Shown piece after piece: positions 1 through 64,000 of a stretch of DNA of 64,000 nt. This stretch comes from Flaccisagitta enflata. Its lineage: Eukaryota > Chaetognatha > Sagittoidea > Aphragmophora. The stretch's first letter is position 1; the number at the start of each line of letters is the position of its first letter. Where the stretch lies: NCBI GenBank assembly GCA_965153355.1, contig OZ231128.1, positions 30,938,001 through 31,002,000 on the forward strand, in the 5' to 3' direction. The translations under genes and the position numbers were made by a program. The notes under the pieces are model-generated. The model had not been told where the DNA came from. It searched no databases and was given only the letters and a program-made list of their open reading frames with translations.

Positions 1-90
1 GATCTTTAAAGTAGTCATGGATTTTGCTATGTTTCTCTCATTGCTTGGATGTGAAACATTGACAAACAAGTTGTTCGCTCTTTTATTTTG

Positions 91-925
91 CCATACACGG
101 TGTCCAGGAACAAACCATAGGTCTAAAAAAATGCTCAAGACTCCTGACCTGGGAAAAAGTCTTTTTTGATGCATTAGCTATCAATTTATGGCAAAAATTA
201 AAAAATCGGCTTGGAAATATAGAATTGATGGTCAAATAATAGCCAAAAAAGGCATTTTTAAGCATATTTTAGATTAAAAATTGTATTCATGGCTTCTAAA
301 AGTATGTAGAAATGTATAATTAGTTTGGCTACAGTGGTTGCACTAATGCTTTTACCTACTTCAGTTTGTTCAGAGTGATTTTCTAATAATCAAAACAAAA
401 AAATGCCAAAAACTGTTGTAAAATGACTATTTTTTGTTATTTTTTGTTATTTCTAAGCTCTAAACTATCAAATATTTCTTAAAACTAGCTGGATTATATT
501 CCAGCATGTGTATCTCAATAATGTTTCTACACTTTTCATAGTCTTTAAGAATTTTAAATAAGTAATTATGAAAATTGGCTGAAAAAAAAATAATTTTATA
601 GTTTGAAATAGCTTTTTTAGTTTTCATCTAAACAATAACCCTCTGAACTTACCAAATAGGTAAAACCATTATTACAGCAACTATTGCCACACTTTTCAGA
701 TATTTTTTAAACAGCTTGAAGCTACAATTCTAATTTCTGATATAAAAAATATATAAAAATGCTTCATTTTTGCTATCTTTAAGCTTTGAATTCTATATTT
801 CCAGGCCGATTTTTTAATTTTTGCCATAAATTGATAGCTAATGCATCAAAAAAGACTTTTTCCCCAAGTTAGGAGTCTTGAGCATTTTTTTAGACCTATG
901 GTTTGTTCCTGGACGCCGTGCATAG
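91..925. mobile_element. 835-bp foldback element with ~170-bp inverted arms
   Basis: The left arm (91-262; CACGGTGTCCAGGAACAAAC, then AATGCTCAAGACTCCTGACC) recurs inverted at ~760-925. The centre is A/T-rich and non-coding. Target duplication not resolved. A small extra palindrome (926-1008, TTTACAGAAAT arms) follows directly. Confidence 0.75.
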
Positions 926-1066
926 TTATAAGGTGACACACTATTTACAGAAATGATTTTATTTCTGTGTTTATTTCTGTAAATGAAAATGAGTGTCATT
1001 ATAACCATTTATAAGATAAAGTTCCTGGATTGGGAGGGGCTATAAAGGTAGGGGTTTATGTGTCTA

Positions 1067-1690
1067 TCCTCTGCGCGTCTTTCCTCTGAATGCGTGTCCA
1101 TCCTCTGAATGCATGTCCATCCTCTGAATGCATGTCCATCCTCTGAATGCATGTCCATCCTCTGAATGCGTGTCCATCCTCTGAATGCGTGTCCATCCTC
1201 TGAATGCGTGTCCATCCTCTGAATGCGTGTCCATCCTCTGAATGCGTGTCCATCCTCTGAATGCGTGTCCATCCTCTGAATGCGTGTCCATCCTCTGAAT
1301 GCGTGACTATCCTCTGAATGCGTGACTATCCTCTGAATGCGTGTCTATCCTCTGAATGTGTGTCTATCCTCTGAATGCGTGTCTATCCTCTGAATGTGTG
1401 TCTATCCTCTGAATGTGTGTCTATCCTCTGAATGAGTGTCTATCCTCTGATCGAGTGTCTATCCTCTGATCGAGTGTCTATCCTCTGATCGAGTGTCTAT
1501 CCTCTGATCGAGTGTCTATCCTCTGATCGAGTGTCTATCCTCTGAACGAGTGTCTATCCTCTGAACGAGTGTCTATCCTCTGAACGAGTGTCTATCCTCT
1601 GAACGAGTGTCTATCCTCTGAACGAGTGTCTATCCTCTGAACGAGTGTCTATCCTCTGAACGAGTGTCTATCCTCTGAACGAGTGTCTAT
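1067..1690. repeat. 19-bp minisatellite, ~33 copies
   Basis: Unit TGTCCATCCTCTGAATGCG with drifting variants in blocks: GCATG, then GCGTG, then GTGTG, then TCGAG, then ACGAG. Variants occur in runs, as expected from local slippage. The ORFs over it are artefacts. Confidence 0.95.
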
Positions 1691-1889
1691 TCTCTATCAA
1701 TGAAGTTGCTCTATTCCGTATGACTTGCTAGATTTTCTGCATTATGAATGTGAAGGTCATCTCATTGTTAAGACCCCCCTGTTTTAGCACATCAGATTTC
1801 TTAGAAATTATCAACTCTTCCTCATTCTTGGTAAATTTTTTTAGAACCTTACTGTTCTACTGATAATCTAAACCTTGAACGTATGGCTC

Positions 1890-2410
1890 AGTGTCAGCTC
1901 AGAGGTTATCCACCAGCTCCAAACCCTAACTGCCAGCCTTAACCCATACCGCCAGCCCTCAACTCATACCGCCAGTTCCAAGCCCTCAGCTCAAACCCTA
2001 ACCACCAGCTCTGAACCCTAACCGCCACTCCGCCAGTACCAAACTTTACCTCCAGTTCCAAGCCCTCAGCTTAAACCCTAACCACCAGCTCTGAACCCTA
2101 ACTGCCTCCGCCAGCACCATAGCCTAACTGCCAGCTGCACATATAAATTGTAAGAACAAAACGGTAGCTGCCTGCTCCAAACCCCAATCGCCGGCTCCAA
2201 ATCCTAACCGCCAGCTCTAAACCCCAAATGCAAGCTGTAAACCCTAACCACTCGCTCCAAACCCTAATCAACAGCTCCAACTACTAACCCCAAGCTGCAA
2301 TCTCTTACCACCAACTCTAAACTAGTTGCCAGCTGCAAATGCAAACTGCCGGCTCCATACGCTAACCGCCAGTTTGAAACCCTAACCAGCAGCTCAAAAT
2401 TTAATCTGCC
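1890..2410. repeat. Degenerate ~20-22-bp repeat containing AACCCTAACCGCCAGCTC
   Basis: About 24 loose copies of CCAGCTCCAAACCCTAACCG. It contains the hexamer CCCTAA but never in pure tandem. Confidence 0.8.
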
Positions 2411-2576
2411 TGCTCATAAATCTTTGATTTGGTTCATGATCATGTTCTGTTGCCATTTCCCACTTATGGGTCGCGATCGCGTTGTTCGTGGATCTCAATG
2501 GAGTTGCCTGAGGTAAGGCGCTAAAAAGGTGCTAAAAATGGGGTGCGCTAAAACGTGCTATACAGTTATGGACACT

Positions 2577-3316
2577 GCTCAGGCCCAGGGAAAGCTAAAA
2601 ATGTTTTTAGCAGTTTTTAGCGCTTTTTAGCAGTTTTTAGCAATGGGGTCCTCTTTTGAAGAAAATGCCTGCTAAAAAACTTTTTAGTTGCTGAAAATCC
2701 CGCTAAAAGCCATGACTTAGAAAAAAAAAGAATTTTCTTGCTAAAAGGCTTTTAAAACTCTGCTAAAAAGTTACTAAAAACTTGCTAAAAGGATTTTGAA
2801 ATTGTGATGTTAGTTACTAAAAACTTGCTAAAAGGTTTGTGACATAATTTGCTAAAAAGTAGGTAAAAACTTACTCAGGGATTTTGAAATGATGCTATGA
2901 TATTTTTAAAAATTTGCTAAAATGTTTCTGAAACTATGCTAAAATGATGCTAAAATGTTGCTAAAATTATACTGAAATGTTGCTAATATTATGCTAAAAT
3001 GATGCTAAAATAATGTTAATATTATGCTAAAATAATGCTAAAATGTTATTAAAATGTTGCTAAAATGTTGCTAAAAAGAAGCACAAGTAGAGCGACCCAT
3101 TTTAGCAATATTTTAGCAACATTTTAGCAGTTGCTAAAATTTGAAGGGTGCATAAACATTTTAGCATGTTTTTAGCAAATTTTTAGCATGTTTTTAGCAA
3201 ATTTTTAGCAAATTTTTAGCAGTATGACCCTTAAAAAAAGGGGTCCTCTTTTTAAAAATTTCTTGCTAAAAACTGCTAAAAACTGCTAAAAACATTTTTA
3301 GCTTGGCCCCCCCTGT
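2577..3316. mobile_element. Inverted-repeat element rich in GCTAAAA / TTTTAGC
   Basis: The left part (AAGCTAAAAATGTTTTTAGC, AGAGGACCCC-type block reversed) is repeated inverted at the right end (GCTAAAAACATTTTTAGCTT). The middle is a swarm of GCTAAAAT(G) heptamer-like repeats that switch orientation near 3,100. Ends CAGG / CCTG. No coding sequence. Confidence 0.55.
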
Positions 3317-3534
3317 ATAATGACTTATAATGACATAGAATGACTTAAAATGACATAAAATGATGAAAAGAAGTATATTGACTAAAATGACAATGACTAA
3401 AATGACTTGGAATGACCTTAAATGCCTTAAATTACTTGAAATGACTAAAAATCACTTGAAATGACTTTAAATAACTTAAAATGACTTAGAATGATGAAAA
3501 GGACTATATTGACTAAAATCTTGAAAGAGTATGG

Positions 3535-5634
3535 GTCCGCGACTGGGGTCAATCAGCGTTGTCAAACGGCGTTGTCAAACGGCGTTGTCAAACGGCGTTG
3601 TCAAATGGCGTTGTCAAATGGCGTTGTCAAACGGCGTGGTAATACGTTGTTGTAATACGGCGTTGTAATACGTTGTTGTAATACGGCGTTGTAATACGGT
3701 GTTGTAATACGGCATTGTCAAACGGCGTTGTCAAACGGCGTTGTCAAACGGCGTTGTCAAACAACGTTGTCAAACAACGTTGTCAAACGATGTTGTCAAA
3801 CAACATTGTCAAACAACACTGTCAAACGACACTGTCAAACGACATTATCAAACGACATTATCAAACGACATTGTCAAACGACATTGTCAAACGACATTGT
3901 CAAACGACATTGTCAAACGACATTGTCAAACGGCATTGTCAAACGGCATTGTCAAACGGCATTGTCAAACGGCATTGTCAAACGGCATTGTCAAACGGCA
4001 TTGTCAAACGGCATTGTCAAACGGCATTGTCAAACGGCATTGTCAAACGGCATTGTCAAACGGCATTGTCAAACGGCATTGTCAAACGGCATTGTCAAAC
4101 GGCATTGTCAAACGGCATTGTCAAACGGCATTGTCAAACGGCATTGTCAAACGGCATTGTCAAACGGCATTGTCAAACGGCATTGTCAAACGGCATTGTC
4201 AAACGGCATTGTCAAATGGCATTGTCAAACGGCATTGTCAAACGGCATTGTCAAACGGCATTGTCAAACGGCATTGTCAAATGGCATTGTCAAACGGCAT
4301 TGGCAACAGTATTGTCAAACAGCATTGTCAAATGGCATTGTCAGACAGCTGTGTTAAGCTGTTTCACTTTGAGTCTCTGTAGCAAGTTTTAATCAAATTG
4401 ATGGAAGACGGCCAAAATTATGCAAGTTTTTTTCACTTTTAAGAAGGTAGGGTGGTTGAGTAATTAACTGGTTTCGCAGTTAGCATGCTAAAATTGTGTT
4501 AAATCACTTACAAACATCGAGTCGTTTCATTTTGAGTCTACATACCAAGTTTTAACCAAATTGGTTGAAAATGATTTAAGTTTTGCACATTTATCACTTT
4601 TAGGGTGGTAGGCTGGCTGGCTGGTAGGCCAGTTAGCATGCTAAAATCTTTATAAATCAAATTCATATGTTGAGTCCTTCCATTTAGGGACTACATACCC
4701 AGTTTTAACCAAATCGGTTGAAAAATGCGGAAGTTCTGCATGTTTTTCACTTTTAGGCTGGTAGGCTAGTTGGGTGGTAGGCTGGTTTGGCTGGTTAGCA
4801 TGCTAAAATCTTTACAATTCAAATACATATGTTGAGTCCTTCCATTTAGAGACTACATACCAAGTTTCAACCAAATCGGTTGAAAAATGCCGAAGTTATG
4901 CACATTTTTCACTTTTAGGCTGGTAGGCTAGTTGGGTGGTAGGCTGGTTTGGCCGGTTAGCATGCTAAAATCTATACAATTTAAATACATATGTTGAGTC
5001 CTTCCATTTAGAGACTACATACCAAGTTTCAACCAAATCGGTTGAAAAATGCCGAAGTTATGCACGTTTTTAACTTTTAGGCTGGTAGGCTAGTTAGGTG
5101 GTAGGCTGGTTTGGCCGGTTGGTTTGCTAAAACCTTTACAATTCAAATACATATGTTGAGTTCTTTCATTTAGTGACTACTTACCGAGTTTCAACCAAAT
5201 CGGTTGAAAAATGACGAAGTTGTGCACGTTTTTCGTTTTTAAGCTGGAAAGCTGGTTGGATGGTAGGCCGTTTTGGCCGGTTAACATGCTAAAATCTGTA
5301 CAGATCAAATACATATGTTGAGTCCTTCCATTTAGAGACTACATACCGAGTTTCAACCAAATCGGTTGAAAAATGGCAAAGTTATTCATGTTTTTCATTT
5401 TTAGGCTAGTAGGCTGGTTGGGCCGGTTGGGTGGGTCGGATCATCACATACGCATAGGCTGTAAAGCGGCTTACCCTAGTACAACTTCCCTCCAAATATG
5501 AAGCAAATTGGTCAAGGCGTTCAAAAGTTAGCCCATTTTTAAAAGTGTGGACAACGACGACGACAACAACGACGACGACGACACCCACCCGCCTCGAATT
5601 ATAGTCCGCGTCGGAATGGTATTCCGTCGCGGAC
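3535..5634. mobile_element. Satellite-bearing element with GTCCGCGAC ends
   Basis: Starts GTCCGCGAC and ends with a 14-bp-stem hairpin GTCCGCGTCGGAAT...ATTCCGTCGCGGAC. Internal content: a 13-bp array GGCATTGTCAAAC (3550-4350) and about six copies of a ~161-bp satellite with AGACTACATACCAAGTTTCA and AACCAAATCGGTTGAAAAAT (4390-5400). The right ~200 bp is shared with the element at 28472-29850, including a GACGACGACAACAACGACGA stretch. Confidence 0.72.
3550..4350. repeat. 13-bp minisatellite GGCATTGTCAAAC, ~60 copies
   Basis: The left part has GGCGTTGTCAAAC and related variants; the centre is almost homogeneous GGCATTGTCAAAC. Three overlapping plus-strand ORFs of over 200 codons here are an effect of the stop-free unit. 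Part of the element 3535-5634. Confidence 0.95.
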
Positions 5635-5639
5635 AAGAA

Positions 5640-6446
5640 TGACAATAATGACTTAAAATGACTTAAAATGACTTAAAATGACTTAAAATGACATAAAATG
5701 ACATAAAATGACATAAAATGACATAAAATGACATAAAATGACATAAAATGACATAAAATGACATAAAATGACATAAAATGACATAAAATGACATAAAATG
5801 ACATAAAATGACATAAAATGACATAAAATGACATAAAATGACATAAAATGACATAAAATGACTTAAAATGACTTAAAATGACTTAAAATGACTTAAAATG
5901 ACTTAAAATGACTTAAAATGACTTAAAATGACTTAAAATGACTTAAAATGACTTAAAATGACTTAAAATGACTTAAAATGACTTAAAATGACTTAAAATG
6001 ACTTAAAATGACTTAAAATGACTTAAAATGACTTAAAATGACTTAGAATGACTTAGAATGACTTAGAATGACTTAGAATGACTTAGAATGACTTAGAATG
6101 ACTTAGAATGACTTAGAATGACTTAGAATGACTTAGAATGACTTAGAATGACTTAGAATGACTTAGAATGACTTAGAATGACTTAGAATGACTTAGAATG
6201 ACTTAGAATGACTTAGAATGACTTAGAATGACTTAGAATGACTTAGAATGACTTAGAATGACTTAGAATGACTTAGAATGACTTAGAATGACTTAGAATG
6301 ACTTAGAATGACTTAGAATGACTTAGAATGACTTAGAATGACTTAAAGAAATAAAATTGATAAAAAAAAGTAAAGTGTGACGGACCAACCGACCGACAGA
6401 CCGACCGACGGACAAAGCGGGTTGTAGAGTCGCGTGCACGCGACTA
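5640..6446. repeat. 10-bp array AATGACTTAA/AATGACATAA/AATGACTTAG with hairpin tail
   Basis: About 70 decamers in four clean blocks: ACTTAAAATG, ACATAAAATG, ACTTAAAATG, ACTTAGAATG. It is followed by an ACCGACCGAC-rich tail and a terminal palindrome GTCGCGTGCACGCGAC before TAAAAA. The tail suggests another hairpin-ended element abutting the one at 3.5-5.6 kb. Confidence 0.9.
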
Positions 6447-7493
6447 AAAATTGGAAACATTCGGTCTGGTTTATAACATCAACACCAGATGCCAATTCTG
6501 CTTAGCTGCCGCGTAGCATGAAAATATCAGCAAAAGCTGCCGCAATGTTCATAAATTGACAAGCTATGGGCCGCATGTAGCATTTTCCTCTATTCACCCC
6601 CCCCCCCCATGTTTGTTCTCTTGTTCACCTCGAAGACTGAGCAGCCACATTTGGTAAACCAACCCATTTCGAATAAGGCCTGTAACGCAACTGAAAAGAT
6701 TTACCAAGTTGGACGGCCACCTTAATTTGGAGTTTTCGTGACTAGGGAAAACTCAATAGAACGCCAGCTTGTGCAGCTTCAGGTGCCTTCCAGGACTTAA
6801 AGGCGTCAGCCAGCGCCGGAACATGAGCAGGTAGCTCAGGATGCGAAAATTTCCACAATATCTTTGTAGATTTTGATAGAGTTCATCTCTTCGAACACAA
6901 CGCAATCGTGGTAGGGTGTAAAACGACTCAAGAAAAGACCTGTCCAGAATTGCTTATTTGCAAAGTCGTCTGGCCAGTCTTCCGTCATAAAAATGAAGAA
7001 AGATCAGACGCCGAAAATGATACTAACTCGTCTAAAGAACACCTATAGGCGAGTTTGATGCGTATAACTGCAATATGCAAATGAGGGTTTTAACAACCTA
7101 CCGTAAAATTTAAAAAACGCAAATGGCAAACCATCTTTTAAGCTAATCTGACATTTCGCTCCGCACTGAACAATTGATAACTTCCTAGTTCTTTCTTCCT
7201 TTCTTTTTTTACTTTCTCTTTCACTTTCTCTTTCTTACTTTCTTCCATAAGTTCTTACGCTTTCTCTCTTTCTCCTAATTTCTTTAACTTCTATCCACCT
7301 TGACTACCTTTCTCAGCGGAACCTGCCGCACTTTGGCGTTACCTACCGCGTTGCATCGCTACCATGCTACACAGAATGGGCACCTCTGAATTAAACACAG
7401 CTAACTTCGACACAGATAGGGGGCTAAGGGTCTGTACAAACGGTACATAAACCTTACCAAATCGTCAATGGTTCTCAGCAAACGTTATCTCAC
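6447..7493. other. Unique sequence, no gene recognised
   Basis: Left flank of CEP350 exon 37, presumably its downstream intron. It has a C10 run near 6,600 and a pyrimidine-rich tract (TTCTTTCTTTCTT type) at 7,170-7,320. I looked for a CAP-Gly exon on the minus strand (GxxxGxxxFxxGxWxGVELD pattern) and did not find one. Confidence 0.6.
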
Positions 7494-59389
<51,896 letters not shown>

Positions 59390-59849
59390 CTGAGAATGAC
59401 TCAAACGGGATTAATAGTCCGCAGTATTTTGTGTTTTTGGTTTTCACAACTTCTTTTTCAAATACCTTGGAAAAGAAAAAGACCTAGAATATAACAATAT
59501 CATATAGATCTAGCCTCCATGGTTGAACAAATCGAACAACCGCGTACCATTTGCATACGTTATGTACTACTTTAGCGATAAAGAATTATTCATTAATCAA
59601 TGAAATCGATGACGGAACTTCCACATGGAACCCTAAAAATATCCTTAAAGAGCACGTTGAATAGGAACCAAGCAGCGGTCGGGTGCGTCAGGTTGGACAA
59701 AATGCAGCTTCTTTTTTGGCCATTACAAGCAGGGAACCTTCCTTGAGCAAGATCTTTTCCAGTCGCGTTTCTGTCGGTCAATTGGTCACACAAACATTTG
59801 AACATACATCCGGCGCATTTCAGCCCTACAATACCTTGTTATAAAAAAG

Positions 59850-61468
59850 CTTCAAAATTACAGTCCCCGACTGGGGACTGTAATTTTTGAAGCTTTCTCG
59901 TTGCGTAAACGCAACTCGATAAGATACACGACAAGACAGCAATTTCAAGAAGAAAAAAAAGAAAAAATATTCAATATTGTTTTAATGATGACAAAACTTG
60001 ATAATGATAACAATAGTCTAAAATCTAAAATATTTAAAAATTTTTAAAAAAATTTTCAAAAAAAATTAAAAATTCAAAAATTTTCAAAAAAAATTTTTAA
60101 AATTTCAAAAAATTTTTCAAAAAATTAAAAAAATTTTCAAAATTTAACAAATTTTCAACAAAATTTTAAAAAAATTTTCAAAAAAATTTAGTAGTCAAAG
60201 ATGACAGTAGTTGAGGATGATGACAGTAGTTGAAGATGACAGAAGTTGAAGATGATGACAGAAGTTGAAGATGATAACAGTAGTTGAAGATGATAACAGT
60301 TAAAGATGATGACAGTAATTGAAGATGATGACAGTAGTTGAAGATGATGACAGTAGTTGAAGATGATGACAGTAGTTGAAGATGATGACAGTAGTTGAAG
60401 ATGATGACAGTAGTTGAAGATGATGACAGTAGTTGAAGATGATGACAGTAGTTGAGGATGATGACAGTAGTTGAAGATGATGACAGTAGTTGAAGATGAT
60501 GACAGTAGTTGAAGATGATGACAGTAGTTGAAGATGATGACAGTAGTTGAAGATGATGACAGTAGTTGAAGATGATGACAGTAGTTGAAGATGATGACAG
60601 TAGTTGAAGATGATGACAGTAGTTGAAGATGAATCTTGAAATCCATGATGGCAAACCTAAAGAAAAATCAAAATGTAATAAATGAGCAAGTAAAAGAATT
60701 CATCAACTCCAATCCTCTATATAAATCGCTTAAGTCCTAGTAACATATTACTACATTAATAAGCTAATATCTTATAAATCAGACTTCAGATTTAATTCAA
60801 ATTTTGCAGGGGCAGTTCAATTAATATCCTTTACTTGTATACCAAATAAAAAAAGAATTCATATAACTTTGCTACCCTTTGCCTATGTAAACTGCCTAAG
60901 TCATAGTAACATAATACTACATAAATAAGCTAATATCTCATAAACCAGACCTCAGATTTAATTCGAATTTTGCAGGGGTTATTTATTTACTACCCTCTAC
61001 TTGTGTACCAAATAAGGAAAAAATTCACATACCTTTACCACCCTTTGCCTATGTAAATTGCCCAAAGTCCTAGCAACATACTACTACATAAATAAGCTAA
61101 TATCTCATAAACCAGACCTCAGATTTAATTCGAATTTTGCAGGGGATGTTTATTTACTACCCTCTACTTGTATACCAAATTAAAAAAAAATTCACATAGG
61201 TTTACTACCCTCTGCCTATGGAAATCGCCTAAGTCTAGTAAAATATTACTACAAAAATAATAGGCAAAGGGTAGTAAAAGTTTATGAATTTTTCTGAAAA
61301 TTGGTACACAAGCTCCCATTGACATAAAAATACCACTGGTAAAGTTTCATGAACTTCTGAGGTCTGGTTCAAAAGATATGAGAAGGTTTTAAACGCCAAC
61401 GACAACGCCAACAGACTACACGATCAGGTCCATCACATAGTCACCGACGAAAACTGTTCGTCGGGGAC
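59850..61468. mobile_element. Hairpin-terminated element with 19-bp array (copy 3)
   Basis: Closest relative of the copy at 16.6 kb, with the same 5' palindrome, A/T zone, 19-bp GATGACAGTAGTTGAAGAT array (60200-60630), ~170-bp repeats and terminal CCGACGAA hairpin ending GTCGGGGAC before a run of A. It lies upstream of the first CEP350 exons found. Confidence 0.8.
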
Positions 61469-64000
61469 AAAAAAAAAAAGATTTTTCTTCCTTTAAACAA
61501 AGACTACCTAACATGACGATGTGAGACATTGGTCAACATACTCTCTCGATAACCGAATAAACATACATTTTGAGATCTGACGCATCCGATCCTAGCGGTA
61601 TCCAACAAATGGTTACATTTGTGGTCCTGATCTACATCTTTTGGCACAAAAACGCATTAAGAGTGTGAAAGTCAATAGTAATACGAGAGATGATAGCGTG
61701 CATGCAAGGAATTTACCATCAGTCAAATGGTAAAAGAAATCCTAGTAACTCAAAATACATCGGTAACTATTCTTGTGAACAAAATACGTCATGACACAAT
61801 TACATGATTTGAAACTGGAGGATAGGCCACACTCACACATTCGCGGCAGCCGCAGAGATTCTTGGCAGAAGCAACGACTAACTAATGACAATGGATGGAG
61901 ACAACCAAAACCCCGCCCCTTCTCTTGAAAACTTTCCCCAACTTTTTTCCCCCAAAATAATAAAACTTGAAATCTCTTAAAACATATGCATCAATTACCG
62001 CTGTAATTAATTACTAAATTGGGGTATCAGTGCATCGCACACATAGTCACGATTTGAACTATTCTTACTAATAGAAGGAAATTTCACGAATCGTTACGGT
62101 GCAAAAATCTCCACGGCCAATGCAAAAGACACCTCTGTCTTAACAGCAAGAATACTAGTCTACACTCTACACCCAACATCTTGTTGATAACTGCGACGAG
62201 AAACTTTAAAGAGATTTAAGATGCCTGAGTTCAATTGATGACGTAGTTTGCTATCATATTGGGTAATGTAAGTCGCCTGCCGGGATTAAGCAACATACTC
62301 AAAGAGGGAAAGAAAAATCCCAGCCTCCTCATCAACTTTGCTTGATATTGTATTAAGACAAATGCTTGAGTCGTTCTTCTCCCCGGATGTGCTCTCGAGA
62401 TACTACAAAGAAGCGGAATTTTGCTAGTGAGAAGGGAGGCCAAACTCGCACCTGATCTGACTGCACTGTAAAATTAACGAAATAACGTCACAAAGAAAAT
62501 TGCTATTGACCAATTTCATCTCGTTGTGAGGCAATTCGGAAAACTTGATTTTTGAAAAGGTAACAATGGATATGAGAGAGAGAAAGAGAACATGTTAAAA
62601 TTGACTACAAAATCGGAGGGAGAGAAGAGAAGCTTCTAGAACGAGAAATCAGGAACCCATACAATTACAAATGATCTTCTTTTAAGAACTTCATCGGATG
62701 AGTGAATGGTAAGCTTTGTCAAGTGTAAATGGAAGGCTCGAGTGCAATTAAGGGACCTAGTAGCTAGTGCAATAGCAAAAATGGATAGGACGTATTTCAC
62801 TCAAACCATATGTCATCGGTGGGCAGTGTGGGAGTGCGTTGGCTGCCGGAGAGGCAAGAACGGCCACGATAGTGCCGGGGAACATGCTGCAGCTGTAATT
62901 TGCATCATCTAAAGAGGGGGAATAAAATCTTTGGAAATTGACAGATAGGTCATACTGATCGCATGGAAACGATGGAGACTAGTTCAGAACCATTTATGAT
63001 CACCTCCCCGGCCACATTCACTTCGGCAAACACGTACACCACGGACCTCATGACTATCGTGAGCTCGTCATAGTCTTGCACAGTTCTTTGTCGTCCAAAC
63101 ATAGTTAAAACAGGCACCACTGATGACAGACAGTTTGAGTAAAACAATTCCAGTCTCAGAAAACAGAAACCCTAGTTTACAACGGTCAAATATTTCAAAC
63201 AACAATAACGCAAACTTAGATTGCGGATTAAAAGGAAGCTCAAATTTGGTTAGAAAGTAGATTAGGGTAAATGGAATTTGGCTAGAAATCTCGTTTCCTA
63301 ATCCGTGGTGCGCTCTCATAGGTATGGTCAATTCGCATACTTAACTGCTGATCACAAAAGCCAACGACCTCTGGCAGACGTTAGTAACGAAGGAATTCCT
63401 TCATAACGACTCGACTGTACTGCATAACATACTGCACAGAACAAAGGTCAGGGGCTGAGGTTACGCGAACGGCGCTGCTAGTTATTGATTAGCGATGATG
63501 TTCTTAAGATTATGGCCAGAACGTCACTACGCTACCGTCGCTCGAGAGGCACATCAAAATTCAACAACGAAAGACAAAACTAAAATGATTTTCCTACTGA
63601 AGAAGAATGAATATTACGTGAAACAGCGTGAAAAACAGGGAAATAAGGAGAGTTACACCGTGATTTCTTTTCAGTTAACACGCTAATGCTAAATCTAGGT
63701 TTAAATAAAACTCGTTCCCCGTGGAAATCATCTCCTCGATAAGATGAGAAAGCCCAAAAAAATGCAAACGACAAATATCAATATATGCGCAGTAAAACAT
63801 GAACAAATGGCAGATATTCAACAAAAATTTTGTCAGAAGTGATTATCCTGATAGCGGAAAGATCGAGCCAGACTACTACAAAATGTTATATAGACGTTAG
63901 TTCAACAACAAATCGTGTTCATTTGATAACCTAAAGTGCACACGCTACAATCATCAATCGAGTCCTCAATGAATTCGCCAATCAATTCGCGGAAACAAAA
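61469..64000. other. No gene recognised; presumed 5' region or first introns of CEP350
   Basis: Unique, A/T-rich sequence with only short ORFs (a 68-codon plus-strand ORF at 62706-62912 lacks similarity). The true CEP350 start codon and promoter should lie here or beyond the window, but no convincing initiator exon in the right phase was found. Confidence 0.5.

Noticed and set aside
1890-2410. Interstitial telomeric repeat because of frequent CCCTAA
   Set aside because: CCCTAA occurs once per ~20-bp unit within a longer minisatellite and never as tandem hexamers.
3535-6446. Possible CRISPR-like regularly spaced repeats
   Set aside because: All arrays are head-to-tail without unique spacers, and the genome is eukaryotic.
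6447-7493. CAP-Gly domain exon of CEP350
   Set aside because: Searched for on the minus strand because it should follow exon 37; no matching motif was found, so it is taken to lie outside the window.
59593-59805. 70-codon minus-strand ORF as a further CEP350 5' exon
   Set aside because: No donor with the phase needed by exon 1 and no similarity to the CEP350 N-terminus.
62706-62912. 68-codon Cys-containing plus-strand ORF
   Set aside because: Too short, no recognisable domain, and no supporting splice sites or neighbours.

Overview
This is a stretch of an intron-rich eukaryotic nuclear genome, very probably from an animal or a close unicellular relative of animals. It carries an ortholog of the centrosomal protein CEP350, together with non-LTR, Tc1/mariner-like and CXC-domain transposons and an extreme load of micro- and minisatellites. 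I cannot name the species. No bacterial, organellar or viral signature was seen.

The backbone of the window is one minus-strand gene. I could chain 37 exons from about 59.4 kb down to 7.5 kb. Splice sites and reading phase agree at every junction, giving about 2,767 codons, and the order of conserved blocks matches vertebrate CEP350. These blocks run from an N-terminal helical region through coiled coils, the AQQE/IKAQ block, the LLPSESHRR motif and the RLRE/ALKEK block to later coiled coils and a YSESFE-like motif. The CAP-Gly domain expected near the C-terminus, and the stop codon, lie beyond the left edge. The start codon was not fixed; it should lie to the right of 59.4 kb.

Most of the remaining sequence is CEP350 intron filled with repeats. 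0-7.5 kb: a foldback element, 19-, 13- and 10-bp minisatellites and a hairpin-terminated element with a 161-bp satellite. 12.2-18.9 kb: a 6.6-kb transposon with long inverted terminal repeats and a CXC-domain ORF, itself invaded by a 1.7-kb hairpin-terminated element; it makes up nearly all of one intron. 19.8-25.6 kb: GT microsatellites invaded by MITEs, then a complete 8-exon leucine-rich-repeat gene on the plus strand, nested antisense in a CEP350 intron. 26.3-26.8 kb: a dead Tc1/mariner transposase. 28.3-46.9 kb: one 18.7-kb intron holding a second satellite-bearing element, 11-bp, 30-bp and 24-bp arrays, a decayed LINE with an inserted MITE, GA arrays and a further hairpin-terminated element. 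51.9-54.3 kb: 2.4 kb of almost pure pyrimidine. 59.8-61.5 kb: a third copy of the 19-bp-array element. 61.5-64 kb: no gene recognised.

The most novel material is a set of non-autonomous elements with short terminal inverted repeats (GTCCCCGAC, GTCCGCGAC or GTCGCG...), 3' hairpins, A-rich right flanks and internal minisatellites. They look like Helentron/DINE-type elements, but this is inference. Nearly all long ORFs in the repeat arrays are artefacts of repeat units with no in-frame stop.
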